From the NCBI RefSeq assembly GCF_004005375.1, contig NZ_RZUF01000010.1, positions 80,388 to 144,387 of the forward strand: DNA of 64,000 bases, given 5' to 3'. Both the position numbers and the translations under genes were made by a program. Source of the DNA: Rheinheimera sediminis (GTDB lineage: Bacteria; Pseudomonadota; Gammaproteobacteria; Enterobacterales; Alteromonadaceae). Under the pieces are notes generated by a model. It did not search any database. It was not told where the DNA came from and saw only the letters and a list, made by a program, of their open reading frames with translations. Numbering within the stretch: the first letter of the stretch is position 1; the number at the start of each line of letters is the position of its first letter. Shown here in pieces: positions 34,866 through 43,649 of this stretch.

Positions 34866-35906
34866 ATGATACAAAAAAGTTCGACCATTAACGATGTGGC
34901 CCGTCTGGCTGGCGTGTCCAAGCGCACTGTGTCGCGGGTAATCAATGGCTCTATGAGTGTGGGTGACAGCACCAGAGTCCGGGTCGAAAAAATTATCGCT
35001 GAACTGAATTATTCGCCAAACACACAAGCGCGAGGTCTAGCCTCCAGCCGTTCTTATTTATTGGGTTTAATCTACGACAACCCTGATGCCTTGTATTTGG
35101 ATGATGTACAACGGGGTGTGTTGGAGATTTGCTCCAGATTGGGCTACGAGTTGGTGGTGCACCCTTGTCGCTATCGTAGCGAGACGCTGGTGCAGGACTG
35201 CCTGAATTTTATTAATAGGTCAAAACTTGATGGCGTTATTGTTCTGCCGCCGGTTTCTGAACTGGAGTCTCTGGCTGAAGCCTTGAAAGATGCAGGACGA
35301 CCTTATGTGCGGCTAACCTCTGTGGCTATTGATGAAGCCAAACATATAGTGGTATCTGACGATCGCTCTGCTGCGGCAGAAATGGCGCGTTATTTTGCTC
35401 AGTTGGGTCATCAGGATATAGCTTTTATCAGTGGCCCTCAGCGTTATAAATCCTCTACGGAACGGATGGAAGGCTTTAAATTGGGTTTGTCAGCTTATGG
35501 TATAGCCCTCAAAGCTGAACGTATTATGGAAGGTAATAATACCTATGAGACAGGCATTGAATGTGCCCGCAGCCTGCTGAGTCAAAGTCCTTTACCTACA
35601 GCAATTTTCGCCAATAACGATCAGATGGCCGCAGGTGTACTAAAAGTAGCGCATCAAATGGGTATAGCTATTCCAGAGCTGCTATCTGTTGCTGGTTTTG
35701 ATGATAACTTGCTGGCATCCAGAGTGATTCCGGCGTTGACTACGATAAGACGGCCTGTACGACAAATGGCGCAGTTAGCGACCACCAAAATGATTATGGT
35801 GATTGAGCAAAACGACAAAGCCGCACAACAAGTCGCAGCGAAAGTTGCTCCCACTTTGGTTGTAAGGGAATCCACAGCCAAGGTTTCTGTCAGTCTGCCT
35901 TCATAA
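34866..35906 (+). CDS. LacI-family regulator, likely binds the locus operators
   Basis: A 346-residue LacI-family protein. Residues 7-55 are the helix-turn-helix plus hinge (TINDVARLAGVSKRTVSRVING and a hinge NTQARGLASSRS). Residues 60-335 form a periplasmic-binding-protein-like sensor domain with AIFANNDQMAAGVL and VAGFDDN. It is the only LacI-type regulator in the window, and the six palindromes with CG centres upstream of pectin genes are of LacI type, so it is the first candidate for binding them. The inducer is probably an intermediate such as KDG or a uronate, not shown. No operator copy was seen directly before this gene. Confidence 0.88.
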   Translation: MIQKSSTINDVARLAGVSKRTVSRVINGSMSVGDSTRVRVEKIIAELNYSPNTQARGLASSRSYLLGLIYDNPDALYLDDVQRGVLEICSRLGYELVVHPCRYRSETLVQDCLNFINRSKLDGVIVLPPVSELESLAEALKDAGRPYVRLTSVAIDEAKHIVVSDDRSAAAEMARYFAQLGHQDIAFISGPQRYKSSTERMEGFKLGLSAYGIALKAERIMEGNNTYETGIECARSLLSQSPLPTAIFANNDQMAAGVLKVAHQMGIAIPELLSVAGFDDNLLASRVIPALTTIRRPVRQMAQLATTKMIMVIEQNDKAAQQVAAKVAPTLVVRESTAKVSVSLPS

Positions 35907-35935
35907 GCTTGATTGAATTTATATTTTTTTAGTTT

Positions 35936-36000
35936 TCCCAGTCAGTAAAATAGAGTAATGTGGTTTTATTAGAAAAAATGAAACCATCTGTTGACTGGGA
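35936..36000 (+). promoter_or_regulatory. Inverted repeat spanning the start of the propeller-GGDEF gene
   Basis: TCCCAGTCA (35936-35944) and TGACTGGGA (35992-36000) are perfect 9-bp inverted repeats separated by 47 A/T-rich bases. The right arm ends on the first base of the ATG at 36000, so RNA pairing would cover the translation start, or the arms could be protein sites. Confidence 0.5.
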
Positions 36001-38972
36001 TGGCACTGATGTTAATTTTTGCAGTATTTATCAAATTGTTAAGCAGTAAAAAGTCCAGAGTAGTTTTCACTGTACTTTTGCTACAGCTTTTTTCAACTCT
36101 GCCTTTTTCCGCAACTGCTGCTACCGCTGCTTTGACGGATTATTTTCGTGAAAGCTGGAACACCCGCCAAGGCTTGCCTCATAACACTATTAACAGTATC
36201 AGTCAGACTCCAGACGGTTATCTTTGGTTTGCGACCTGGGAAGGTGTAGCCAGATACAATGGCCGTGAATTTAAAGTCTTTGGCCGTGAACAGCAAACCG
36301 GCTTGCCTGATTCTGGTATCCGCGCTTTGCATCTGGATCCGAAAGGGCGTTTACTGGTGGGCGGATCCCGCGGTGGTTTGGCGCTATTGCAAGATCAACA
36401 ATGGCGGCCTGTGGATGCCGTGTCTGCTCTGGTTAATGAAGTCCGCGGAGATGCAAAGGGTCAGTTGTGGGTTGGCACAGAAGGTGGCGGTTTGTTTTGT
36501 CTGCACCCCGATGGTTCTCGCCAGCAATGGACCCGGCATCATGGCTTACCCAGTAATACGTTATACAGTCTGTTGCATGACGATCAGGATGGGCTTTGGC
36601 TGGGAACTGCTGAAGGTTTAGCCTATTTGCAACAGGGGAAAGTACAGACAGTAGCGAATAGCCCCAAACTTCCTGTCTTTGCATTGGCTTATTACCAGGA
36701 TCAGCTTTATTTAGGAACTGAACGGGGTTTGTATCAACAGCAGGGAGAGGACTTTGTTTTAGTGCGACCTGAACTGCATCAAACTGCTATTTCCAGATTA
36801 TTAGTGGACCATCAGGGCGATTTATGGATAGGGACAATAGAGGAAGGTGTATTTCGTCTGAGTAATTATGGCTTAGAGCAACTGAGTGCCCGGCATGGTA
36901 TGCCGAATAACAGAGTCCTGGCGATTTATCAGGACAGTGAACATAGCATCTGGTTGGGCACCAACGGTGGGCTGTTTCGTTTACGTGATGCGCCTTTTAC
37001 TACTTTAAGTGCAGAACATGGTCTACCCGATAATTTCGTGCGCACAGTGTTACAGCATTCGGATGGCACTATCTGGATTGGTACTGCAAGGGGAGTGGCA
37101 AGGTACAAAGATGGACAACTGCTCACGGCCAATCATCTGCTGACGGACCAGTCGGTGTTAAGTCTGGCTGAAACGCCACAAGGGGATGTGCTGATTGGAA
37201 CCTACTCATCCGGTGTATTTCACTACAGTCAGGGGAAAGTGGCAAAGCTACTGGACCGTAATTCAGGTTTATTATCCAACGAAGTCAGGGCCATTTTAGC
37301 CTTATCCGAAGCCGATATTTGGTTGGGTACTGCGCAAGGACTGAATCATTATCAAGATAACAAACTAAGTAGTTACACCACGCGAGATGGTTTGCCTGCA
37401 GATTTTGTAATAGCGCTACACAAAACAGCAGATGTGCTATGGATTGGTACTGGTGCGGGCGTAACCCGGCTGGTGAATGACCAGTTTGAGGCTTTAGTGT
37501 TAACTCAGCTCGATCAGGCTGAATACGCTTTTGATTTTTATGAACAACCAGAAAAAAATTTGCTTTGGCTTGCCACAGACCGAGGTTTGGTACGTTACAG
37601 ATTGGGTAGCGGTGAGTTGTCTTTGATTGGGCGCAAAGCTGGTATGCCATTCGACAAAATTTTTCAGGTTCAGCCTGATTCGCATGGCAATTTTTGGCTC
37701 AGCAGCAACAGGGGTATTTTGCGGATTGATCAGTTGGAAGCCAATGCGGTAGCTGATGGCACTTTGGCTGCAATTCCCTTTGAGTTGTTTGGTGAAAGTG
37801 ACGGTATGCTGAGTGCCCAGGCGAATGGTGGTTCTAACCCGGCTGCTATAATGGCCAATGATGGTGTTTTATGGTTTGCCACTGCTTCAGGTATCAGCAG
37901 AGTGCAGCCCAGCCGTTTAACCACATTTTCAGATGCCATACCTCCTGTGGTTCTGGAAGAGTTACTGGTCAATGGTGTGGAGAAAACAATTAGTGGGAGT
38001 ATCGATTTACCACCGGACAGCGACAGAGTCGAGTTGCATTTTGCTGGTTTAGGTTATGTCATGCCCGAGCGTATCCAGTACAGAAGTCGCTTGGTTGGCT
38101 TCGATGAAAATTGGCTGAACAAAGGGAAGCAAAACTTCGCTGAATATACCAACCTGGCACCGGGAAGCTATGAATTTCTGGTGCAAGCGGCCAACTCTGG
38201 CGGCCAATGGAGTGAAGCGGCGCGTATTGAACTGATTAAGCATCCGCATTGGTGGCAAACCCGTAATTTTCAGTGGCTAAGCGCAATATCTTTGATGGCG
38301 CTTCTGTCGATACTGGGGTACTGGCGTGTGTCAAGCCTGCGCCATTCAGAGCAGCGTTTAAAGCTTCAGGTTGCGGAAAAAACTGCAGAGTTGCAGCAAA
38401 AAGCCAATAGTTTGCAGGCCGCAGACCAAGAAAAATCAACATTATTGGCTCAGTTACACCAACAAACCCTGGCTTTGGCATTACAAGCCAGACAGGATGG
38501 TTTGACAGGTCTTGCCAATCGCCGTGCTTTTGATGAAGTATTAATCAAAGAATTCAGTCGTTCTCAGCGACTGAAACACCCTTTGGTGCTGGCTTTCATC
38601 GACATAGATCACTTTAAAAAAATCAATGATACCTGGTCGCATCATGCTGGAGATTTAGCTTTAGTCGCCATTGCAGAAAAAATTCGCCAGCATTCCCGCT
38701 CTGTGGACTGCGCTGCACGCTGGGGTGGGGAAGAATTTGCACTTTTGATGCCCTCTACCAGTCTTGAGCAGGCGCATATGGTGTGCGAGCGTTTAAGACT
38801 CGAGATTATGGCGTTGGAATGGCAGGATATAGCGGATGACATCAGCATTACTGTTAGTATCGGCCTTGCGATCAGTGATGAGTTATCTGACGCTAAACAA
38901 TTGCTGTTTTTAGCGGACCAGGCCTTATACCAGGCCAAACAACAAGGTCGAAATCAGGTCTGCGCAGCCTGA
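36000..38972 (+). CDS. Periplasmic-propeller membrane diguanylate cyclase
   Basis: A 990-residue sensor starting at ATG 36000 (TTG 35991 and ATG 36009 are alternatives). A signal or anchor helix is followed by about fourteen propeller repeats of the two-component-regulator type (DGYLWFATWEGVARY, LWVGTEGGGLF, IWLGTNGGLFRL). Then come a Y_Y_Y-type domain (about 680-755), a membrane helix near 765, a coiled coil, and a GGDEF domain (about 835-990). The active loop is GGEEF with an RxxD inhibitory site (RSVD) five residues before it. The layout is that of hybrid two-component sensors of gut Bacteroidetes, but the output is c-di-GMP. Its position suggests it senses pectin fragments. Confidence 0.88.
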   Translation: MALMLIFAVFIKLLSSKKSRVVFTVLLLQLFSTLPFSATAATAALTDYFRESWNTRQGLPHNTINSISQTPDGYLWFATWEGVARYNGREFKVFGREQQTGLPDSGIRALHLDPKGRLLVGGSRGGLALLQDQQWRPVDAVSALVNEVRGDAKGQLWVGTEGGGLFCLHPDGSRQQWTRHHGLPSNTLYSLLHDDQDGLWLGTAEGLAYLQQGKVQTVANSPKLPVFALAYYQDQLYLGTERGLYQQQGEDFVLVRPELHQTAISRLLVDHQGDLWIGTIEEGVFRLSNYGLEQLSARHGMPNNRVLAIYQDSEHSIWLGTNGGLFRLRDAPFTTLSAEHGLPDNFVRTVLQHSDGTIWIGTARGVARYKDGQLLTANHLLTDQSVLSLAETPQGDVLIGTYSSGVFHYSQGKVAKLLDRNSGLLSNEVRAILALSEADIWLGTAQGLNHYQDNKLSSYTTRDGLPADFVIALHKTADVLWIGTGAGVTRLVNDQFEALVLTQLDQAEYAFDFYEQPEKNLLWLATDRGLVRYRLGSGELSLIGRKAGMPFDKIFQVQPDSHGNFWLSSNRGILRIDQLEANAVADGTLAAIPFELFGESDGMLSAQANGGSNPAAIMANDGVLWFATASGISRVQPSRLTTFSDAIPPVVLEELLVNGVEKTISGSIDLPPDSDRVELHFAGLGYVMPERIQYRSRLVGFDENWLNKGKQNFAEYTNLAPGSYEFLVQAANSGGQWSEAARIELIKHPHWWQTRNFQWLSAISLMALLSILGYWRVSSLRHSEQRLKLQVAEKTAELQQKANSLQAADQEKSTLLAQLHQQTLALALQARQDGLTGLANRRAFDEVLIKEFSRSQRLKHPLVLAFIDIDHFKKINDTWSHHAGDLALVAIAEKIRQHSRSVDCAARWGGEEFALLMPSTSLEQAHMVCERLRLEIMALEWQDIADDISITVSIGLAISDELSDAKQLLFLADQALYQAKQQGRNQVCAA

Positions 38973-39040
38973 GTTGTATTCAATTCTCTGTGGTTGTGAT
39001 TTCAATAATGGAATCTTTTTTCTGAAGTTCTCTGACCAGT

Positions 39041-39087
39041 TGCCATCGGTGGCAAAATTTTTTGTCTATCTATTGCTACCGGTGGCA
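39041..39087. promoter_or_regulatory. Paired LacI-type operators (sites 3 and 4)
   Basis: Site 3 is TGCCATCGGTGGCA (39041-39054) and site 4 is TGCTACCGGTGGCA (39074-39087). Centre spacing is 33 bp, identical to the pair at 29.0 kb. A half-like TTTGTCTATC lies between them at 39061-39070. Confidence 0.8.
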
Positions 39088-39100
39088 AATGCGTTATTAT
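39073..39100 (+). promoter_or_regulatory. Promoter of the polygalacturonase gene
   Basis: TTGCTA (39073-39078), a 16-base spacer, then TATTAT (39095-39100) resemble a sigma-70 promoter. Operator site 4 covers the -35 and part of the spacer, the position expected for repression. Confidence 0.6.
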
Positions 39101-39163
39101 GCTTTTTAAATAAGCATAAAGCAGAAGATAAGCCATAGCTTTATGCAGAAAAAGGGAAAACTC

Positions 39164-40603
39164 ATGCTGATACCTGATCTGAAAAAACGTTTTTTACTCA
39201 AAGCTTGTGCTGCTTCTGCGGTACTACAACCTTTGCTAAGTTTTAAAGTGACGGCTGCTGCGGCTAAAGTTGTGGATCCTGTTTGGGCTGTGGCTGAACA
39301 AATACTGCGGGATATAAAGCTTACATCCTTTCCACAGCGCGATTTTGTCATCACTGCCTTTGGTGCCAAACAAAATCAGCGGTGTGATAAGGCCATAGCG
39401 CAAGCTATAGCGGCTTGTCATCAAGCCGGTGGTGGTCGTGTGGTGGTGCCTGAAGGGGTCTGGTCCACTGGTCCTGTGCATTTAAAATCCAATGTGAATT
39501 TACATCTGCAAAAAAATGCAGTCTTGTCCTTTGTTACAGACCCACAAGCTTATTTACCTGCAGTATTTACCCGCTGGGAAGGCGTGGAGCTGATGGGGTT
39601 TTCTCCGCTCATTTATGCGTATCAGCAACAGAATATAGCGGTGACAGGTGAAGGTATTCTGGAAGGTAATGCCAGTGGTGACAATTGGTGGCCCTGGAAA
39701 GGGGTATGGAAACATACGCCATGGAAGCTGGATCCGGCAACAGATCAAAAACCGAGCCGTGATCAACTATTTGCTATGGCCGAAGCTGGTGTGCCAGTCG
39801 AAAAACGTGTTCTGGACAACAACAGATTAAGACCCCCTTTTATTCAGCCCTATGGCTGTGAAAGGGTATTGATTGAAGGCGTCACTATCCGCAACTCGCC
39901 GTTTTGGTTGATCAACCCTGTACTGTGTAAAGATGTGGTGATCCGTGGTGTGAACTGTGTCAGTTTTGGCCCAAATTCTGATGGTTGCGACCCTGAATCC
40001 TGTCAGCGTGTTTTGATTGAAAACTGCTTGTTTGATACAGGGGATGACTGCATCGCCTTGAAATCTGGCCGCAATGCGGAAGGCCGCCGTTTAGCCACTC
40101 CTATACAGCAAGTGGTTATTCAGGATTGTCTGATGAAATCCGGTCACGGCGGTGTAGTGATCGGCAGTGAAATCTCGGGTGGCGCTAAGCAAATTTTTGC
40201 CCGCCGTTGCCGCATGAGCAGCCCAAATCTGGAGCGCGGTTTACGTATTAAAACCAACTCAGTACGCGGCGGTTTAATTGAACAAATTGCGGTAGATGAT
40301 ATTGAGATTGGTGAAGTCAAAGACGCCATTGTGATCAATTTCTATTACGAAGAAGGCGATGCGGGCAACTTTTTACCTGAAGTCAAAGATCTGAAAATCA
40401 GTAACTTCAGAGTGAAAAAAGCCCAACGTGCTTTTGAAATTCGTGGCTTACCCCGTGCTGGTATCAGCGGCATTCAGATGACAGATGTCAGTTTTGAGCA
40501 AGCAAGCTTAGGTGTTTTAGAGCATAGCAGTGGTTTTAAACTGGAAAACGTCAGTCTGAACGGTAAAGCACTCACTGCAGCTCTGTTAAAGCAGAGCAGC
40601 TAG
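39164..40603 (+). CDS. GH28 polygalacturonase
   Basis: A 479-residue exported glycoside hydrolase 28 enzyme that cuts homogalacturonan by hydrolysis. Catalytic motifs are intact: NSD in FGPNSDGCDPES, the DD in DTGDDCIALKSG, GHGGVVIGSE and RIKT. The signal region (LIPDLKKRFLLKACAASAVL) resembles a Tat signal in which KR replaces RR; Sec export is also possible. The ATG at 39164 is chosen because AAAGGG lies 7-12 bases upstream; an in-frame ATG at 39143 would add seven residues before the signal. Insertions near residues 150-230 suggest an exo-acting or oligomer-specific form. Two operators control its promoter. Confidence 0.9.
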   Translation: MLIPDLKKRFLLKACAASAVLQPLLSFKVTAAAAKVVDPVWAVAEQILRDIKLTSFPQRDFVITAFGAKQNQRCDKAIAQAIAACHQAGGGRVVVPEGVWSTGPVHLKSNVNLHLQKNAVLSFVTDPQAYLPAVFTRWEGVELMGFSPLIYAYQQQNIAVTGEGILEGNASGDNWWPWKGVWKHTPWKLDPATDQKPSRDQLFAMAEAGVPVEKRVLDNNRLRPPFIQPYGCERVLIEGVTIRNSPFWLINPVLCKDVVIRGVNCVSFGPNSDGCDPESCQRVLIENCLFDTGDDCIALKSGRNAEGRRLATPIQQVVIQDCLMKSGHGGVVIGSEISGGAKQIFARRCRMSSPNLERGLRIKTNSVRGGLIEQIAVDDIEIGEVKDAIVINFYYEEGDAGNFLPEVKDLKISNFRVKKAQRAFEIRGLPRAGISGIQMTDVSFEQASLGVLEHSSGFKLENVSLNGKALTAALLKQSS

Positions 40604-40621
40604 TGTTTTTTTAGATTGATT

Positions 40622-40638
40622 TTGCCACCGATAGACAA
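40622..40638. promoter_or_regulatory. LacI-type operator (site 5) before uxaA
   Basis: TGCCACCGATAGAC (40623-40636), with one perfect half and one diverged half, the mirror image of site 1. It is a single copy 22 bases before the uxaA start. No well-placed -10 is seen between it and the gene. Confidence 0.6.
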
Positions 40639-40657
40639 GTTATGTAGCAGGTAAAAA

Positions 40658-42205
40658 ATGACAGAGCAAACAAAAGGTTGTAGCCCACATATTGCCGATC
40701 CGGCTGCCATTCAGTTGAGCCTGTTGCAGGTGCATCCGCGCGACAATGTGCTGGTCGTATTGCAACCTTTGGCGTCAGGCCAGTCATTAATTGCACCCTG
40801 GCACGAAGTACAGGCAAAAGAGGATATTCAGCCAGGCCATAAAGTAGCACTGAAGCTGATAAAACAGGGCGAAGCAGTCATCAAATATGGCTACGCCATA
40901 GGCGTCGCGCAGCAGGATATTCCGGCTGGTAGCTGGGTGCATTCACATAACCTGAAAACCTTATTGTCTGATCAGATTGAGTACCAGTATCAGGGCTGTG
41001 CGGCTGACGATTTAGCCTTCCCAACCGAATTACCAAGCCATTTTATGGGTTATCGCCGTGCCAATGGCAGGGTCGGTACCCGCAACGAGCTATGGATCTT
41101 AAATACAGTAGGCTGTGTTAACCGCGCAGCAATGAAAATAGCCGAGAAAGCCAATCAACAATTTGCTGGTTTAACAGATGGTGTTTTTGCTTACACCCAT
41201 CCTTTTGGCTGTTCTCAGTTAGGTGATGATTTAAACCATACCCGCGCTGTATTGGCTGGCCTGATGCAAAACCCCAATGCCGGCGCTGTGCTGGTGCTGG
41301 GTTTGGGCTGTGAAAATAATCAGCTGGCGGCTTTGCTTAAAGCTTGCCCTGAACTGGATCAAAGCCGTTTACGCTCTTTTAATGCCCAGCAAGTGGAAGA
41401 TGAATTAGATCAAGGTTTGGAGGCAGCAGCAGAACTTATTCAACTGATGCAGCAAGATCAACGTACAGCCTGTCCTGTGTCTGATTTAGTGGTAGGTATG
41501 AAATGTGGCGGCTCTGATGGTTTAAGTGGTTTAACGGCCAATCCGCTGGTGGGCCGTATTGCCGATTTAGTCTGTGCAGCTGGCGGCAAAGTGGTGCTGA
41601 CTGAAACTCCTGAGATGTTTGGCGCTGAACAAGTGCTGATGAGCCGTGCTGTCAACGAAACCGTGTTTTCCGACATAGTCACTTTGGTCAACGACTTTAA
41701 GCAGTACTTTATCGATAACAAACAGCCTGTGTATGAAAACCCAAGCCCTGGCAACAAAGCAGGTGGCTTGACCACTCTGGAAGAAAAGTCCTTAGGCGCT
41801 ATTCAAAAAGGCGGCTCAGCCAAAGTGACCCAAGTGATCCCTTATGGTGCTTTGGTGCAACAGCAGGGCTTAACTTTGCTGCAAGGACCTGGCAATGATG
41901 CGGTGTCGTCTACGGCCTTAGCCGCCAGCGGCGCGACCATGCTGCTGTTTACCACAGGCCGGGGCACCCCGCTTGGTTTCCCTGTCCCTACAGTAAAAAT
42001 TTCGTCCAACAGCGATTTAGCCAGACGCAAACCGCAGTGGATAGATTTTGACGCCGGCGCTTTGTTGCAACAAGGCCAGAATGCTCAGGATTTTTCCTAC
42101 CAGTTTTTCCGAGAGCTAATAGATATCGCCTCCGGCAAACGCACTCAAAACGAATTATCAGACAACAAAGAAATCGCCATTTGGAAAAATGGCGTGACCC
42201 TGTAA
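40658..42205 (+). CDS. uxaA: Altronate dehydratase
   Basis: A 515-residue UxaA/GarD-family dehydratase that turns D-altronate into KDG, using iron or manganese. The N-terminal SAF-like domain covers about residues 20-115 (NVLVVLQPLASGQSL...). The catalytic part starts at FMGYRRANGRVGTRNELWIL and contains HPFGCSQLGDD, VLGLGCENNQ and GMKCGGSDGLSGLTANP, with the cysteines expected for metal binding. It begins an operon of six tightly spaced genes (uxaA, uxaC, uxuB-like, kdgA, kdgK, gapN-like) that covers galacturonate to 3-phosphoglycerate and pyruvate. Confidence 0.94.
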   Translation: MTEQTKGCSPHIADPAAIQLSLLQVHPRDNVLVVLQPLASGQSLIAPWHEVQAKEDIQPGHKVALKLIKQGEAVIKYGYAIGVAQQDIPAGSWVHSHNLKTLLSDQIEYQYQGCAADDLAFPTELPSHFMGYRRANGRVGTRNELWILNTVGCVNRAAMKIAEKANQQFAGLTDGVFAYTHPFGCSQLGDDLNHTRAVLAGLMQNPNAGAVLVLGLGCENNQLAALLKACPELDQSRLRSFNAQQVEDELDQGLEAAAELIQLMQQDQRTACPVSDLVVGMKCGGSDGLSGLTANPLVGRIADLVCAAGGKVVLTETPEMFGAEQVLMSRAVNETVFSDIVTLVNDFKQYFIDNKQPVYENPSPGNKAGGLTTLEEKSLGAIQKGGSAKVTQVIPYGALVQQQGLTLLQGPGNDAVSSTALAASGATMLLFTTGRGTPLGFPVPTVKISSNSDLARRKPQWIDFDAGALLQQGQNAQDFSYQFFRELIDIASGKRTQNELSDNKEIAIWKNGVTL

Positions 42206-42214
42206 GGAATTTAT

Positions 42215-43639
42215 ATGGCCAATTTTAAAGCTTTAGTACTTGATCAAGACCGATTATTTCCGGCCGATCCAACAGTTCGCGCCATAGCCAGACGTTTATA
42301 TGCCGGTATTAAGGACTTACCTATTGTCAGCCCGCATGGTCATACAGACCCAAGCTGGTTTGCCAGCAATGCCAATTTCGACAATGCCACCAGCTTGCTG
42401 TTGCTGCCGGATCACTATGTATTCCGCATGCTGTACAGCCAGGGCATTTCACTGGAGTCTTTGGGTATTCGCACTAAAGACGGCACGCCGGTTGAAACGG
42501 ATTACCGCAAAATTTTCCATACCTTTGCCCAAAATTATCATTTGTTCCGTGGCACGCCATCCCGTATTTGGCTGGACAGCGTATTCCATGACGTCTTTGG
42601 TTTAGAGTATGGATTAAGTTCGGAAACAGCCGATTTGTACTACGACAGTATCAATGAGCAGCTAGTCAAACCTGAATTTAAACCCCGCGCTTTGCTGGAT
42701 AAATTTAATATCGAATTGATTGCCACCACCGAAGGTGCGGTGAATTCGCTGAAACATCATGCGGCGTTAAAAGGTACAGGCTACGAAAAACGCGTGATCA
42801 CCACCTTCAGACCAGATGATGTGATAGATGCTGACCGTGCTGATTTCCTGAGTAATATCAAAAAACTGGCCGAACAAACCGGTCAGGATACGCATAGCTG
42901 GCAAGGTTATTTGCAGGCCTTGCGTATTCGTCGCCAGTTTTTCCGCGACCATGGTGCTACTGCCACCGATCACGGTCATCCCACAGCGAAAACGGCCAAT
43001 TTATCGGCAGATGAAGCCAGTAAACTATTTCAGCTTTGTTTATCCGGTAAGGCCAGTAAAGAGCAAACCGAGCTATTCCGTGGCCAGATGCTGACGGAAA
43101 TGGCCGGGATGAGCATTGAAGATGGTATGACAATGCAAATTCACCCTGGTGCCTTTCGTAACCATAACCCGTCGATTTTCGAACGTTTTGGTGCAGACAA
43201 AGGCGCGGATATTCCAAGCCCGACTGAATTTGTCAGTAACTTAAAACCTTTGCTGGATAAATACGGCAACAATGCCGCTTTGAAAATCATTCTGTTTACC
43301 CTGGATGAAACCACTTATGCCCGTGAACTGGCGCCTTTGGCTGGTCATTATCCGTCATTAAAACTGGGTCCTGCCTGGTGGTTCCATGACAGTCCTGAAG
43401 GTATGTTGCGCTTCCGTCATCAGGTGACTGAAACCGCAGGATTCTACAACACAGTAGGTTTTAACGACGATACCAGAGCTTTCTTGTCTATTCCGGCCCG
43501 CCATGATGTGGCGCGTCGTATTGACTGCCGCTTTTTAGCTGGCTTGGTGGCTGAACATCGCTTAAACGAAGACGAAGCCCATGAACTGGCGCAGCAGCTG
43601 ACCTATCAGCTGGTGAAACAAGCCTATCAGCTGGATTAA
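42215..43639 (+). CDS. uxaC: Uronate isomerase
   Basis: A 474-residue zinc-dependent amidohydrolase-fold isomerase that converts galacturonate to tagaturonate (and glucuronate to fructuronate). The metal-binding SPHGHTDPSWF is near residue 39. HDSPEGMLRFR and GFNDDTRAFLSIPARHDVARR near the C-terminus are family signatures. Length matches E. coli UxaC (470). It starts nine bases after uxaA and ends ten bases before the reductase gene, so it is part of the same message. Confidence 0.95.
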   Translation: MANFKALVLDQDRLFPADPTVRAIARRLYAGIKDLPIVSPHGHTDPSWFASNANFDNATSLLLLPDHYVFRMLYSQGISLESLGIRTKDGTPVETDYRKIFHTFAQNYHLFRGTPSRIWLDSVFHDVFGLEYGLSSETADLYYDSINEQLVKPEFKPRALLDKFNIELIATTEGAVNSLKHHAALKGTGYEKRVITTFRPDDVIDADRADFLSNIKKLAEQTGQDTHSWQGYLQALRIRRQFFRDHGATATDHGHPTAKTANLSADEASKLFQLCLSGKASKEQTELFRGQMLTEMAGMSIEDGMTMQIHPGAFRNHNPSIFERFGADKGADIPSPTEFVSNLKPLLDKYGNNAALKIILFTLDETTYARELAPLAGHYPSLKLGPAWWFHDSPEGMLRFRHQVTETAGFYNTVGFNDDTRAFLSIPARHDVARRIDCRFLAGLVAEHRLNEDEAHELAQQLTYQLVKQAYQLD

Positions 43640-43649
43640 AGGACAACCC

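Noticed and set aside
35970..35986. AAATGAAACCAT as an enterobacterial-type KdgR site
   Set aside because: Only one half-site is present and the other half is missing, so it was not called.
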